This document shows, one piece after another, positions 25,984 to 34,352 of a stretch of DNA of 64,000 nucleotides (positions are counted from its first letter, which is position 1; each line of letters starts with the position of its first letter). Both the position numbers and the translations under genes were made by a program. The notes under the pieces were generated by a model that saw nothing but the letters and a program-made list of their open reading frames with translations, made no database searches and was not told the DNA's origin. Where the stretch lies: NCBI RefSeq assembly GCF_017305435.1, contig NZ_JAFKIP010000008.1, forward strand, positions 123,216 to 187,215, in the 5' to 3' direction. The stretch is from Microbacterium sp. (GTDB lineage Bacteria; Actinomycetota; Actinomycetes; Actinomycetales; Microbacteriaceae).

Positions 25984-26753
25984 TCGATGACTCCCATCGG
26001 CCCGAAGTCGGCGCGGACCTCGTCTCCGGCCGACACCCACATCGGGCGGGTGAACGACCCGGCGAGGATGATCTCGCCGGCTTCGAGTCTGGCACCGTGC
26101 CGCGCGAACGTGTTGGCGAGCCACGCGACACCCGTCGCGGGGTGGCCGAGGACACCCGCCGCGACACCGGTCTCCTCGATCTCGCCGTTGCGGCTGAGCA
26201 CGCCGGGCACCCAGCGCAGGTCGATCTCGTCAGGGCGCTTGTGCACGTCGCCCAGGACCATCGCGCCGTAGGCGGCGTTGTCGCTGATCGTGTCGACGAT
26301 CGTGCGGCCCTCGAGCTCGATGTGCGAGTTCAGTACCTCGAGCGCCGGGACGGCGTAGTCGATCGCGGCGAGGGCGTCTTCGAGCGTGCAGTCGGGGCCC
26401 TCGAGCGCCGTGCGAAGCACGAACGCGAGCTCGACCTCGATCCGCACGTTCGAGAAGTGGCTCGTCGGGATGGTGTCGCCGGAGCGGTAGACGGTGTCGT
26501 CGAACATGACGCCGTAGTCGGGCTCGGTGATGCCGGTCGCCTGCTGCATCGCCTTGGACGTCAGCCCGATCTTGCGCCCCACGAGGGTGCGGCCCGCCGC
26601 GATCATGCGGTCGCGCCACACCCCCTGGATCGCGTAGGAATCCTCGATCGTGGCATCCGGATACCGCGCCGTGATCCGCGGGATCACGGAGTGTGCGCGG
26701 TCGGCTTCGGCGAGCTCCTCGGCGATCGAGGCGATCTGCGCGGGGGTCAACAT
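25968..26753 (-). CDS. hpaH: 2-oxo-hept-3-ene-1,7-dioate hydratase
   Basis: 261 residues, usual for HpaH/MhpD hydratases. It adds water to the product of HpaG to give the HpaI substrate. [23 protein letters not shown] (the Glu-x-Glu metal pair) and [12 protein letters not shown] are the family motifs. The ATG at 26753 matches the family start; the 13 extra residues from 26792 fall in a repeat array and are rejected. The next gene upstream is 157 bp away, across that array. Confidence 0.9.
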   Translation of the reverse strand: MLTPAQIASIAEELAEADRAHSVIPRITARYPDATIEDSYAIQGVWRDRMIAAGRTLVGRKIGLTSKAMQQATGITEPDYGVMFDDTVYRSGDTIPTSHFSNVRIEVELAFVLRTALEGPDCTLEDALAAIDYAVPALEVLNSHIELEGRTIVDTISDNAAYGAMVLGDVHKRPDEIDLRWVPGVLSRNGEIEETGVAAGVLGHPATGVAWLANTFARHGARLEAGEIILAGSFTRPMWVSAGDEVRADFGPMGVIECRFS

Positions 26754-26783
26754 GTGCGTCCGGTCGCTGCCGGCGAGGCATCC

Positions 26784-26877
26784 ATGTCCCACATCTGGCT
26801 GGTTTCGCGCCGCCAGACCAGCCGTTTATGGGACATTCTCCGCACCAAGTGGGACATTCTCCGTACCGAGTGGGACG
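26784..26877. repeat. TGGGAC array, 21-bp period, inside the hpa operon
   Basis: An inverted copy TGTCCCA at 26785 is followed 44 bases on by TGGGAC at 26829, 26850 and 26871, exactly 21 bp apart. ATGTCCCA (26784-26791) pairs with TGGGACAT (26829-26836), and GGCTGGT (26797-26803) with ACCAGCC (26817-26823), leaving a 5x5 internal loop. The spacing is identical to the array at 48829-48922. It lies between the dioxygenase and hydratase genes. Confidence 0.8.
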
Positions 26878-26910
26878 ACCCGGGAGCGGAAGAGGGAGGG
26901 GGAGGAAGGG

Positions 26911-28077
26911 TCACAGCTGGTGGCCCAGCTTGTATTCGCCCTGCTTCCACTCGGGCATGGATGCCTCGCCCTCGTCCGCACGCGTGTAGCTGAAGCCGTC
27001 CGCGCCGATCGTGACGGCCATCTCGCTGTCGTCGGTGCGGGCGACCACGGGCTGCGGGTTGCCGTCGAGGTCGAGCACGAGCGATGCGTCGGTGTACCAC
27101 GACGGGACGACGGGGTTGCCCCACCAGTCGCGGCGCTGGTTGTCGTGCACGTCCCACGTGACGACCGGGTTGTCGGGGTCGCCGGTGTAGTAGTCCTGCG
27201 TGTAGATCTCGACCCGGTGGCCGTCGGGGTCGCGCAGGTACAGGTAGAACGCGTTGCTCACGCCGTGGCGGCCGGGGCCGCGCTCGATGGCATCCGACCG
27301 GCGGAGCGCGCCGAGCTTGTCGCAGATCGCGAGGATGTTGTGCTTCTCGTGCGTCGCGAAGGCGACGTGGTGCATGCGCGGGCCGTCTCCGCCGGTCGCG
27401 GCGGTGTCGTGCACCGTGGGCTTGCGGCGCAGCCACGCGGCGTACACGGTGCCCGCCTCGTCCTGGATGTCCTCCGTCACGCGGAAGCCGAGGTCCTGGT
27501 AATGGCGCACGGCGCGCGGCACATCGGGGGTGACCTGATTGAAGTGGTCGAGCCGGACGAGCTCACCCGGCGTGTGCAGGTCGTAGCGCCAGCTCAGGCG
27601 CTCGACGTGGGTCGTCTCGAAGAAGAACTCGTACGGGAAGCCCAGCGGGTCCTCGACGCGCACCGAGTCGCCGATGCCCTTGACGAACCCCTCCGGGCGG
27701 CGCTCGACGCGGCATCCCAGTTCCGTGTAGAACGCGACCGCGCGGTCGAGGTCCTCCGCCGAGCGCACGCGGTAGCTGAACGCCGCGACCGCCGCGACGG
27801 GACCCTTGCGGAGCACGAGGTTGTGGTGGATGAACTCCTCAGTGGAGCGCAGGTAGATCGCCTCGTCATCCTCTTCGGTCACGTACAGTCCGAGCACGTC
27901 GACGTAGAAGGTGCGGGATGCCGCGAGGTCGGTCACCACGAGCTCCATGTACGCGCAGCGCAGGATGTCGGGCGGGGAGGACTGCGGGGTCGTCACCGGG
28001 TCGTCGGAGTGGATGGGCGCCTCGGCGCTCACGTAGTAGCCCGACGAGGTCAGGGTCATGTTGTCGCGACTGGTCAT
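26911..28077 (-). CDS. hpaD: Homoprotocatechuate 2,3-dioxygenase (3,4-dihydroxyphenylacetate 2,3-dioxygenase)
   Basis: 388 residues, close to the Brevibacterium fuscum enzyme, a type I extradiol dioxygenase with two vicinal-oxygen-chelate domains. The metal ligands are readable: His in RLDHFNQVTPD, His in MHHVAFATHEKHNI and Glu in HRVEIYTQDYY. It opens the ring of homoprotocatechuate next to the hydroxyls, giving 5-carboxymethyl-2-hydroxymuconate semialdehyde for the dehydrogenase encoded upstream. The ATG at 28077 has AAGGA upstream. Confidence 0.92.
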   Translation of the reverse strand: MTSRDNMTLTSSGYYVSAEAPIHSDDPVTTPQSSPPDILRCAYMELVVTDLAASRTFYVDVLGLYVTEEDDEAIYLRSTEEFIHHNLVLRKGPVAAVAAFSYRVRSAEDLDRAVAFYTELGCRVERRPEGFVKGIGDSVRVEDPLGFPYEFFFETTHVERLSWRYDLHTPGELVRLDHFNQVTPDVPRAVRHYQDLGFRVTEDIQDEAGTVYAAWLRRKPTVHDTAATGGDGPRMHHVAFATHEKHNILAICDKLGALRRSDAIERGPGRHGVSNAFYLYLRDPDGHRVEIYTQDYYTGDPDNPVVTWDVHDNQRRDWWGNPVVPSWYTDASLVLDLDGNPQPVVARTDDSEMAVTIGADGFSYTRADEGEASMPEWKQGEYKLGHQL

Positions 28078-28108
28078 ATCAGCGTCCTTGCTTTTATTCG
28101 TGTGCCGG

Positions 28109-28170
28109 GCCGAGTGTCCAAGACACGCGGAGCGCGGGTGGCGCGGGTCGGCGTGTTCTGGACACTCGGC
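28109..28170. repeat. 20-bp inverted repeat between hpaE and hpaD
   Basis: Arms 28109-28128 and 28151-28170 match at 18 of 20 positions, with a perfect GCCGAGTGTCCA/TGGACACTCGGC part and a 22-bp loop. It lies 32 bp upstream of the dioxygenase start, in the operon. Confidence 0.7.
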
Positions 28171-28195
28171 GGGGGCGGAGAGGGGTGGAGAGGGG

Positions 28196-29716
28196 TCAGT
28201 TCTTGCCGAAGGTGGGGTTGTGGACCTTGCCGAGCGTGATGTGCACGGCCTGCTGATCGGTGTAGAAGTCGATCGAGCGGTAGCCGCCCTCGTGCCCGAG
28301 GCCCGAGGCCTTCACGCCGCCGAACGGGGTGCGGAGGTCGCGCACGTTGTTCGAGTTCAGCCACACCATGCCCGCCTCGACGGCCTGCGCGAAGTTGTGC
28401 GCGCGCTTGAGGTCGTTCGTCCAGACATAGGCGGCGAGGCCGTACTTCGTGTCGTTGGCGAGCGCGAGGGCCTCTTCGTCGGTGTCGAACGGGGTGATCG
28501 CGACGACCGGGCCGAAGATCTCCTCCTGGAAGATCCGCGCGGAAGGCGCGACGTCGGCGAACACCGTCGGGGCGACGAAGTTGCCGAACTCGAACCCCTC
28601 CGGCTGGCCGCCGCCGGCGACGAGGCGGCCCTCGCCCTTACCGATCTCGACGTAGCTCATGACCTTCTCGAAGTGCTCGGGGTGCACGAGCGCGCCGACC
28701 TCGGTCGCGGGGTCGTGCGGGTAGCCGACCTTCACGCGCCGAGCCTGCGCGGCGTACCGCTCGACGAACTCGTCGTAGACGTCCCGCTGCACGAGGATGC
28801 GCGATCCCGCCGTGCAGCGCTCGCCGTTGAGCGAGAAGACGCCGAAGATGGTCGCGTCGATCGCGGCATCCAGATCGGCGTCGGCGAAGACGATCGCGGG
28901 GCTCTTGCCGCCGAGCTCCATCGACAGGCCCTTGAGGAACGGGGCGGCGTTGCCGAAGATGATCTGGCCCGTGCGGCTCTCGCCCGTGAACGAGATGAGC
29001 GGCACGTCGGGGTGCTTCACGAGCGCGTCGCCGGCGTCCTCGCCGAGGCCGTTGACGAGGTTGAAGACGCCCTGGGGGAGGCCCGCCTCTTCGAAGATCT
29101 CGGCCCAGAGGGATGCCGAGAGGGGCGTGAACTCGGCGGGCTTCAGCACGACCGTGTTGCCCGTCGCGAGCGCGGGGCCGAGCTTCCACGACTCGAGCAT
29201 GAACGGTGTGTTCCACGGGGTGATGAGGCCCGCGACGCCGATCGGCTTGCGGTTGACGTAGTTGATCTGGCGTCCCGGCACCTTGAACGTGTCGTCGGAC
29301 TGGGCGACGATCAGGTCCGCGAAGAAGCGGAAGTTCTCGGCCGCGCGGCGGGCCTGGCCGAGTGCCTGCGTGATCGGCAGGCCCGAGTCGAAGGATTCGA
29401 GCTCGGCGAGGCGCGCGTCACGCGACTCGACGATGTCGGCGATCCGGTGCAGGATGCGCGAACGCTCGCGGGGCAGCATCTTCGGCCACGGACCGTCGGT
29501 GAACGCGCGGCGCGCCGCGGCGACGGCGAGGTCGATGTCGGCCTTCTTGCCGGCGGATGCCTGGACGTAGACCTCGTTCGAGACCGGCTCGAGCACGTCG
29601 AACGTGTCGCCGTCCTGTGAATCGACGAACGCGCCGTCGATGTAGTGCCGGATGCGGTCGGGGAGGTCCGCCGGGACGTGGCGGGCATCGAGCGCGGGGG
29701 AGGTGGTGTCGGTCAT
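28196..29716 (-). CDS. hpaE: 5-carboxymethyl-2-hydroxymuconate semialdehyde dehydrogenase
   Basis: 506 residues, the size of HpaE. It is an NAD-dependent aldehyde dehydrogenase: VTPW-type loop LITPWNTPFMLESWKLGPAL, catalytic Glu in SMELGGKSP and catalytic Cys near 301 in NGERCTAGSRI. It oxidises the ring-cleavage semialdehyde to the dicarboxylate. Its ATG overlaps the stop of the GntR gene (ATGA at 29713-29716). Confidence 0.92.
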   Translation of the reverse strand: MTDTTSPALDARHVPADLPDRIRHYIDGAFVDSQDGDTFDVLEPVSNEVYVQASAGKKADIDLAVAAARRAFTDGPWPKMLPRERSRILHRIADIVESRDARLAELESFDSGLPITQALGQARRAAENFRFFADLIVAQSDDTFKVPGRQINYVNRKPIGVAGLITPWNTPFMLESWKLGPALATGNTVVLKPAEFTPLSASLWAEIFEEAGLPQGVFNLVNGLGEDAGDALVKHPDVPLISFTGESRTGQIIFGNAAPFLKGLSMELGGKSPAIVFADADLDAAIDATIFGVFSLNGERCTAGSRILVQRDVYDEFVERYAAQARRVKVGYPHDPATEVGALVHPEHFEKVMSYVEIGKGEGRLVAGGGQPEGFEFGNFVAPTVFADVAPSARIFQEEIFGPVVAITPFDTDEEALALANDTKYGLAAYVWTNDLKRAHNFAQAVEAGMVWLNSNNVRDLRTPFGGVKASGLGHEGGYRSIDFYTDQQAVHITLGKVHNPTFGKN

Positions 29717-30396
29717 GGTGTCTCCGTCGTGGGTGTGGCGTCGTTGTGGCGTGCCGAGAGGAACGCGTCGAGTGTGCGCAGGCGGTGGTTGCGCGTGAAC
29801 AGCTCGAGCTCGTCGGCATCCGCTCCCGTGCGGATGAGCTCGAGGATGCGGTCGTGCTCCTCGACCGAATGCCGGGGCCTCGACGGGATCAGCGCGAAGC
29901 TCGTGTCGCGCAGTCCCGCGAGGCGCGACCAGCCGCGGCCGACGAGATCGAGGATGTGCGGGTTCGGGCAGCGGTCGAAGAGCACCGCGTGGAAGCGCTG
30001 GTTGAGCTGCGTGTACGCGTGCGGGTCGAAGTCGTCGATGAGCCGGTGCATGCGGGCGTTGATCTCCGCAGCCTGCGCGAGATCGTCGGCCGTGATGAAG
30101 GGCGCGGCGAGGCGGGTCGCATAGCCCTCGACGAGGCTGAGGGTCTGCATCGTGTGGACATAGGCCTCTTCGTCGACGACCGACACGCGCGCGCCGACGT
30201 TCTTCTCGAACGTGACGAGGTGCTCCGCCTCCAGGCGGCGGATCGCCTCCCGCACCGGGACGACGCTCATGTCGAGCTCGGTCGCGATCGTGCCGAGGAC
30301 GAGCCGGTAGCCGGGCCCGTACTCGTGGTTCGCGATGCGCGCGCGGATCCAGTCGTAGGCGACCTCGGACTTGCTGCCGGCGGTGACCGTGCTCAT
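29713..30396 (-). CDS. GntR-family (FCD) regulator of the aromatic operon
   Basis: 227 residues. A winged helix-turn-helix at about 8-72 (TIATELDMSVVPVREAIRRLE) is followed by an all-helical FCD effector domain with the metal-binding His residues near RMHRLIDDFD and QRFHAVLFD. FCD regulators usually bind small carboxylic acids. It sits within the operon, overlapping both neighbours by 4 bases, so it is made with the enzymes it probably controls. A candidate operator is the TCGTATA-type site at 32037. Confidence 0.88.
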   Translation of the reverse strand: MSTVTAGSKSEVAYDWIRARIANHEYGPGYRLVLGTIATELDMSVVPVREAIRRLEAEHLVTFEKNVGARVSVVDEEAYVHTMQTLSLVEGYATRLAAPFITADDLAQAAEINARMHRLIDDFDPHAYTQLNQRFHAVLFDRCPNPHILDLVGRGWSRLAGLRDTSFALIPSRPRHSVEEHDRILELIRTGADADELELFTRNHRLRTLDAFLSARHNDATPTTETP

Positions 30397-32006
30397 GCGG
30401 ACGCCCCCTTCTCGGCCTCGTAGCGTTCCCGCCAGGCCGTGTTCATCGGGAAGAGCCCGTCGACCGCGTGCCCTTCGGCAACGCGGGCGGCGATCCAGGC
30501 ATCCTCGTCCTCCTGCGCGAGGGCCGCGTCGGCGACCTCTTCGGCGAGCGCCGGCGGGATCACGATGACGCCGTCGGCGTCGCCGACGATGATGTCGCCC
30601 GGCTGCACCGTCGTGCCGCCGCACGCGATCGTGACGTCGTGGTCCCACGGGACGTGTTTGCGGCCGAGGACGGCCGGGTGCGCGCCGACGGTGTACACGG
30701 GAATGCCCACCGCGGTGACCGCGTCGGCATCGCGCACGCCGCCGTCGGTGACGATGCCGGCCGCCCCCCGCGCGTGCGCGCGGATCGCGAGGATGTCGCC
30801 GAGCGTTCCCGATCCGGCTTCGCCGCGGGCCTCGATGACGATGACCTCGCCCTCGCCGACGGCGTCGAACGCGCGCTTCTGCGCGTTGTAGCCGCCGCCG
30901 TGGCTCGCGAAGAGGTCCTCGCGGGCGGGGACGAAGCGGAGCGTCTTCGCCGTGCCGACGAGCTTCCGCTCGGGGTGGAGCGGACGCACGCCGTCGATCG
31001 TGACGTTGTTCAGCCCGCGCTTGCGCAGCTGCTGCGAGAGCCCCGCGACCGGGACGCGCTCGAGCTTCGCGCGCAGCCCCGCGCCGAGGGTGTCTTCGTT
31101 TGCGCCGAGGGTGTCTTCGTTTGCGCTGACGGTGCTCTCGTCGCGCCGCGGGAGTGCACCCTCGCGCGAAACGAGGGCACCCTCGGGTGAAACGAGGGCA
31201 CCCTCGGGCGATGCGGGCGGCAGGTTCGCGGCTTCGCGCGACCCCCAGGCCTCCTCGCGCTGCGTGTCGTCGACGGCGGGGAGGGAGCCCACCGTCTCGT
31301 CGAACGCGACCTCCGGCCCCGCGACGACGGTCGTCACGAGGCGACCCGACGTGGCGCCGGATGCCGGGGCATCCACCTCGACCTCGACGACGTCTCCGGG
31401 CACGATGACCGACGAACCCGCCGGTGTGCCGGTGAGGATGACGTCGCCCGGCTCGAGCGTGAAGTGCTGGGAGAGGTCGGCGACGAACTGCGCGAGCGGG
31501 AAGATGAGCCCCGCCGTCGTGTCGTCCTGCCGCAGGTCGCCGTTGACCCACGTGCGCACGCGGAGTGCCGTGGGGTCGATGGTGCGGGCGTCGATGAGGT
31601 GCGGGCCGATCGGCGTATAGCCGTCGCCGCCCTTGGACCGCACGTTCGAGCCCTTGTCGTTCTGGCGCAGGTCGTAGAGGCCGAGGTCGTTGGATGCCGT
31701 GACCCAGGCGACGTGGTTCCAGGCGTCGGCGAGGGACACGCGGCGCGCGCTCTCGCCGATGACGAGGGCGATCTCGCCCTCGAAGGCGAGCAGCTCGGTG
31801 CCGGCGGGGCGCTCCACGATGCCGCCCGAGGCTGCGACCGAGCTGGACGCCTTGAAGAAGTACGACGGCGCGGCGGGTCGGCGCCCGCGCTGATCCGCGC
31901 GCGACGAGTAGCTCAAGTGCACCGCGATGATCTTGCCGGGCCGGCCGGGGAGGCCGGTGTAGCGGTCGTCTGCCGAGGCGGCATCCGTGGTCTGGTCGAT
32001 GGTCAT
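30393..32006 (-). CDS. Fusion of fumarylacetoacetate-hydrolase-fold enzyme (HpaG-like) and RraA-like aldolase domain
   Basis: 537 residues. Residues 1-265 are an FAH-fold isomerase/decarboxylase: FEGEIALVIG supplies the metal-binding Glu pair, then NDKGSNVRSKGGDGYTPIGP and DVILTGTPAGS. Residues about 315-525 are an RraA/HMG-aldolase-like domain with GIVTDGGVRDADAV. Between them, 266-309 are seven-residue repeats (PEGALVS and ANEDTLG units) encoded by an inverted DNA array. The FAH part probably decarboxylates and isomerises the HpaE product; the RraA part could act as a pyruvate-type aldolase or decarboxylase. First gene of the operon; GGGAG precedes its ATG. Confidence 0.85.
   Translation of the reverse strand: MTIDQTTDAASADDRYTGLPGRPGKIIAVHLSYSSRADQRGRRPAAPSYFFKASSSVAASGGIVERPAGTELLAFEGEIALVIGESARRVSLADAWNHVAWVTASNDLGLYDLRQNDKGSNVRSKGGDGYTPIGPHLIDARTIDPTALRVRTWVNGDLRQDDTTAGLIFPLAQFVADLSQHFTLEPGDVILTGTPAGSSVIVPGDVVEVEVDAPASGATSGRLVTTVVAGPEVAFDETVGSLPAVDDTQREEAWGSREAANLPPASPEGALVSPEGALVSREGALPRRDESTVSANEDTLGANEDTLGAGLRAKLERVPVAGLSQQLRKRGLNNVTIDGVRPLHPERKLVGTAKTLRFVPAREDLFASHGGGYNAQKRAFDAVGEGEVIVIEARGEAGSGTLGDILAIRAHARGAAGIVTDGGVRDADAVTAVGIPVYTVGAHPAVLGRKHVPWDHDVTIACGGTTVQPGDIIVGDADGVIVIPPALAEEVADAALAQEDEDAWIAARVAEGHAVDGLFPMNTAWRERYEAEKGASA
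31081..31209. repeat. Translated inverted array, 21-bp period
   Basis: GAGGGTGTC-type units start at 31086, 31107 and 31128 (the third degenerate), and inverted CACCCTC units at 31157, 31178 and 31199. All steps are exactly 21 bp, which is seven codons, so the reading frame is kept. It encodes residues 266-309 of the FAH-RraA fusion. Confidence 0.85.
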
Positions 32007-32025
32007 GAGCTCCCTCGCTCTTGCG

Positions 32026-32050
32026 TCGTATTCGAAATCGTATATGATCT
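32026..32050. promoter_or_regulatory. Candidate GntR operator between the FAH-RraA gene and the MHS transporter gene
   Basis: ATCGTATATGAT (32037-32048) is a palindrome matched at 10 of 12 positions; TCGTAT also occurs at 32026. The core TCGTATAyGATCT recurs at 34353 and 61994. It lies about 30 bp from the ATG at 32006 and about 75 bp from the divergent transporter gene. Confidence 0.55.
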
Positions 32051-32121
32051 ACCGCAGGCGGGCAAGAGCAACCTTCCCGCCTCCGAGACGAAGACGTCAC
32101 ATCGACACTGGAGTCACCGCC

Positions 32122-33510
32122 ATGAGCGCACAACACCCTGATCCCGCCGGATTCACCCCCACCGGCACCATCGCCTCCCACGCCGACCGCCGCCGCGTCG
32201 TCTTCGCGACCGTCGTCGGAACGACGGTCGAGTGGTACGACTTCTTCATCTACGCGTCCGCGGCCGGACTCGTGTTCGGCCAGCTGTTCTTCGCCCCCGC
32301 CGGCGAGGGATTCGCGCAGGTGCTGTCGTTCATCACGGTCGGCATCAGCTTCCTCTTCCGCCCGTTCGGCGCCTTCCTCGCGGGGCACTACGGCGACAAA
32401 TACGGCCGCCGCGTCGTCCTCATGATCACGCTGATCCTCATGGGCATCGCGACGACGCTCGTCGGCCTCCTGCCGACGTATGCCGCGATCGGCATCGCAG
32501 CGCCGATCCTGCTGATCCTCCTGCGCATCCTGCAGGGCGTCTCGGCCGGCGGCGAGTGGGGCGGCGCGGTCCTGATGGCCGTCGAGCATGCCCCGCGCAC
32601 GAAGCGCGGCCTCTTCGGGGCATCCCCGCAGATGGGCGTTCCCCTCGGGCTCCTGCTCGCCTCCGGCATCCTCGCGCTCATGGCGCTGATCGCACCAGGC
32701 GAGGCCTTCATGCAGTGGGGCTGGCGCGTGCCGTTCCTGCTGTCGTTCGTCCTCATCGTCATCGGCTACTACGTCCGCCGTCGCGTCGAGGAGAGCCCGG
32801 TGTTCACCGAGCTCGCCGAGCGCAAGGAGGAGACGCGGATGCCGATCGTGCAGCTCTTCCGCAAGCACGCCCTCCTCGTGATCATCGCGGCGCTCGTCTT
32901 CGCCGGCAACAACGCAGTGGGCTACATGACCACCGGCGGGTACATCCAGCGCTACGCGACGGACCCGAAGGGCCCGATCGGTCTCGCGACGGCGGACGTC
33001 CTGGGAGCAGTCACCCTCTCGGCGATCACCTGGCTGCTGTTCACGTTCCTCTCGGGGTGGATCTCCGACCGGATCGGGCGTCGCACGACCTACCTCGTGG
33101 GCTGGATCATGCAGCTCGTCGGCGTCTTCCTCCTCTTCCCGCTCGTGAACACCGGCTCGATCGTGATGCTGACCCTCGGTCTCGTCATCCTCACCGTCGG
33201 GCTCGGCTTCACCTACGGTCCGCAGGCGGCGCTGTACTCGGAGCTGTTCCCGGCATCCATCCGGTTCTCCGGCGTCTCGATCTCCTACGCGATCGGCGCG
33301 ATCCTGGGCGGGGCGTTCGCGCCGACGATCGCACAGGCGATCGTGCAGGCGACCGGATCGACCGTCGGTGTGACGTGGTACCTCGCCGGGATGACGGTGC
33401 TCGGCCTCATCGCGACGCTGCTGCTGCGCGACCGCAGCGGCATCCCGCTCGGGCCCGACCACGAGGCCGAGCAGGCGAAGAGCCCCATCTACGGCGTCGC
33501 GAAGGCCTGA
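32122..33510 (+). CDS. MHS-family (MFS) aromatic/dicarboxylic acid:H+ symporter
   Basis: 462 residues, twelve membrane spans. ATVVGTTVEWYDFFIYASAA opens span 1, as in ShiA, ProP and PcaT-type metabolite:H+ symporters, and HYGDKYGRRVVL and SDRIGRRTTYLVG are the two MFS loop motifs. It is divergent from the homoprotocatechuate operon and shares its control region, so it most likely imports the aromatic acid or a related carboxylate. The ATG at 32122 matches the family start; no strong ribosome site is visible. Confidence 0.88.
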   Translation: MSAQHPDPAGFTPTGTIASHADRRRVVFATVVGTTVEWYDFFIYASAAGLVFGQLFFAPAGEGFAQVLSFITVGISFLFRPFGAFLAGHYGDKYGRRVVLMITLILMGIATTLVGLLPTYAAIGIAAPILLILLRILQGVSAGGEWGGAVLMAVEHAPRTKRGLFGASPQMGVPLGLLLASGILALMALIAPGEAFMQWGWRVPFLLSFVLIVIGYYVRRRVEESPVFTELAERKEETRMPIVQLFRKHALLVIIAALVFAGNNAVGYMTTGGYIQRYATDPKGPIGLATADVLGAVTLSAITWLLFTFLSGWISDRIGRRTTYLVGWIMQLVGVFLLFPLVNTGSIVMLTLGLVILTVGLGFTYGPQAALYSELFPASIRFSGVSISYAIGAILGGAFAPTIAQAIVQATGSTVGVTWYLAGMTVLGLIATLLLRDRSGIPLGPDHEAEQAKSPIYGVAKA

Positions 33511-33530
33511 TCGCCCCGCCGCCGCGCCGA

Positions 33531-33610
33531 CCCGCACCGATCCGCGCCGACGCGCACCGATCCGCGCCGACGCGCACCGATCCGCGCCGATCAGCGCCGA
33601 TCCGCGGCGC
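33531..33610. repeat. Four tandem 20-bp repeats
   Basis: The unit CGCGCACCGATCCGCGCCGA recurs at 33531, 33551, 33571 and, degenerate, 33591. Copies two and three are identical. It lies between the converging transporter and IclR genes. Confidence 0.85.
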
Positions 33611-33622
33611 GCTGAGGCTCGG

Positions 33623-34342
33623 TCAGGACGCCGAGCCGCCCAGCGCGCCGCGGATCGCCGCTGCGGAGAGCTCGAGCCGCGCCGCGAGGGCGGCCGGGTC
33701 GGCGTCGGTCCCGACGTGGACGACCGCGATCGCCGCGGGACGATGCGGTCGCTGCGACCCCCGCAGTCGCAGCGGCACCGCGACGGCCTGGACCGTCGGG
33801 ATCACCTCGTCGTGGCTCGTCGCGTAGCCGCGTTCGCGCGCGTCGTCGATCTGCGCGCGGAGCACCGGTGACGGGTCGACCGGCCATTCCCCTGCGGGGA
33901 GGGCCGAGAGGATCGCCTTGCTCGGCGCCCCCACCGTGATCGAGTGACGCGCTCCCGGCCGCTGTGCGACCGACGCGATCGCGTGCCGCGGCTCCACGCT
34001 CGCGAGCGTGATGCACTCGTCGCGGTCGAGCACCGCGAGGAAGCACGTCATGCCGAGCTCGTTCGCGACGGCGGTGAGCTCGGGCAGCGCCTCGGCCTGC
34101 AGGTCCTGCGACACGCCCGCCGCGAGCGCCGCCATCCGCGCGCCCAGCGCGAGTCGTCCGGCCGCGTCGCGCGAGACGAGGGCATGGTCCTCCAGCGTCC
34201 GCAGCAGGCGATAGGCGATCGAGCGGTGCACCCCGAGCTCGGCGGCGAGCTCGTCGATCGTCAGCGGTGCGCGCGCGTCGGCGAGGATCTCGAGGATCCG
34301 GATGCCGCGGCTGAGCGTCTGGGAGGCGGGTGCTTGTGCCAT
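33623..34342 (-). CDS. IclR-family transcriptional regulator
   Basis: 239 residues. The N-terminal winged helix (about 8-70, LTIDELAAELGVHRSIAYRL) and the IclR effector domain (about 90-235, with RPGARHSITVGAPSKAILSAL and RERGYATSHDEVIP) are complete. IclR proteins often control ring-hydroxylation and beta-ketoadipate genes. It is divergent from a phenolic monooxygenase gene; two GTTC-N8-GAAC palindromes lie between them. The ATG at 34342 matches the family start; the extension to 34402 reads through these sites. Confidence 0.9.
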   Translation of the reverse strand: MAQAPASQTLSRGIRILEILADARAPLTIDELAAELGVHRSIAYRLLRTLEDHALVSRDAAGRLALGARMAALAAGVSQDLQAEALPELTAVANELGMTCFLAVLDRDECITLASVEPRHAIASVAQRPGARHSITVGAPSKAILSALPAGEWPVDPSPVLRAQIDDARERGYATSHDEVIPTVQAVAVPLRLRGSQRPHRPAAIAVVHVGTDADPAALAARLELSAAAIRGALGGSAS

Positions 34343-34352
34343 GGCATCCCCT

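Noticed and set aside
29713-33537. 1274-residue open frame on the minus strand
   Set aside because: It joins the true GntR frame to long Arg/Asp-rich shadow reading antisense to the transporter gene; only the part below 30396 has a protein family.
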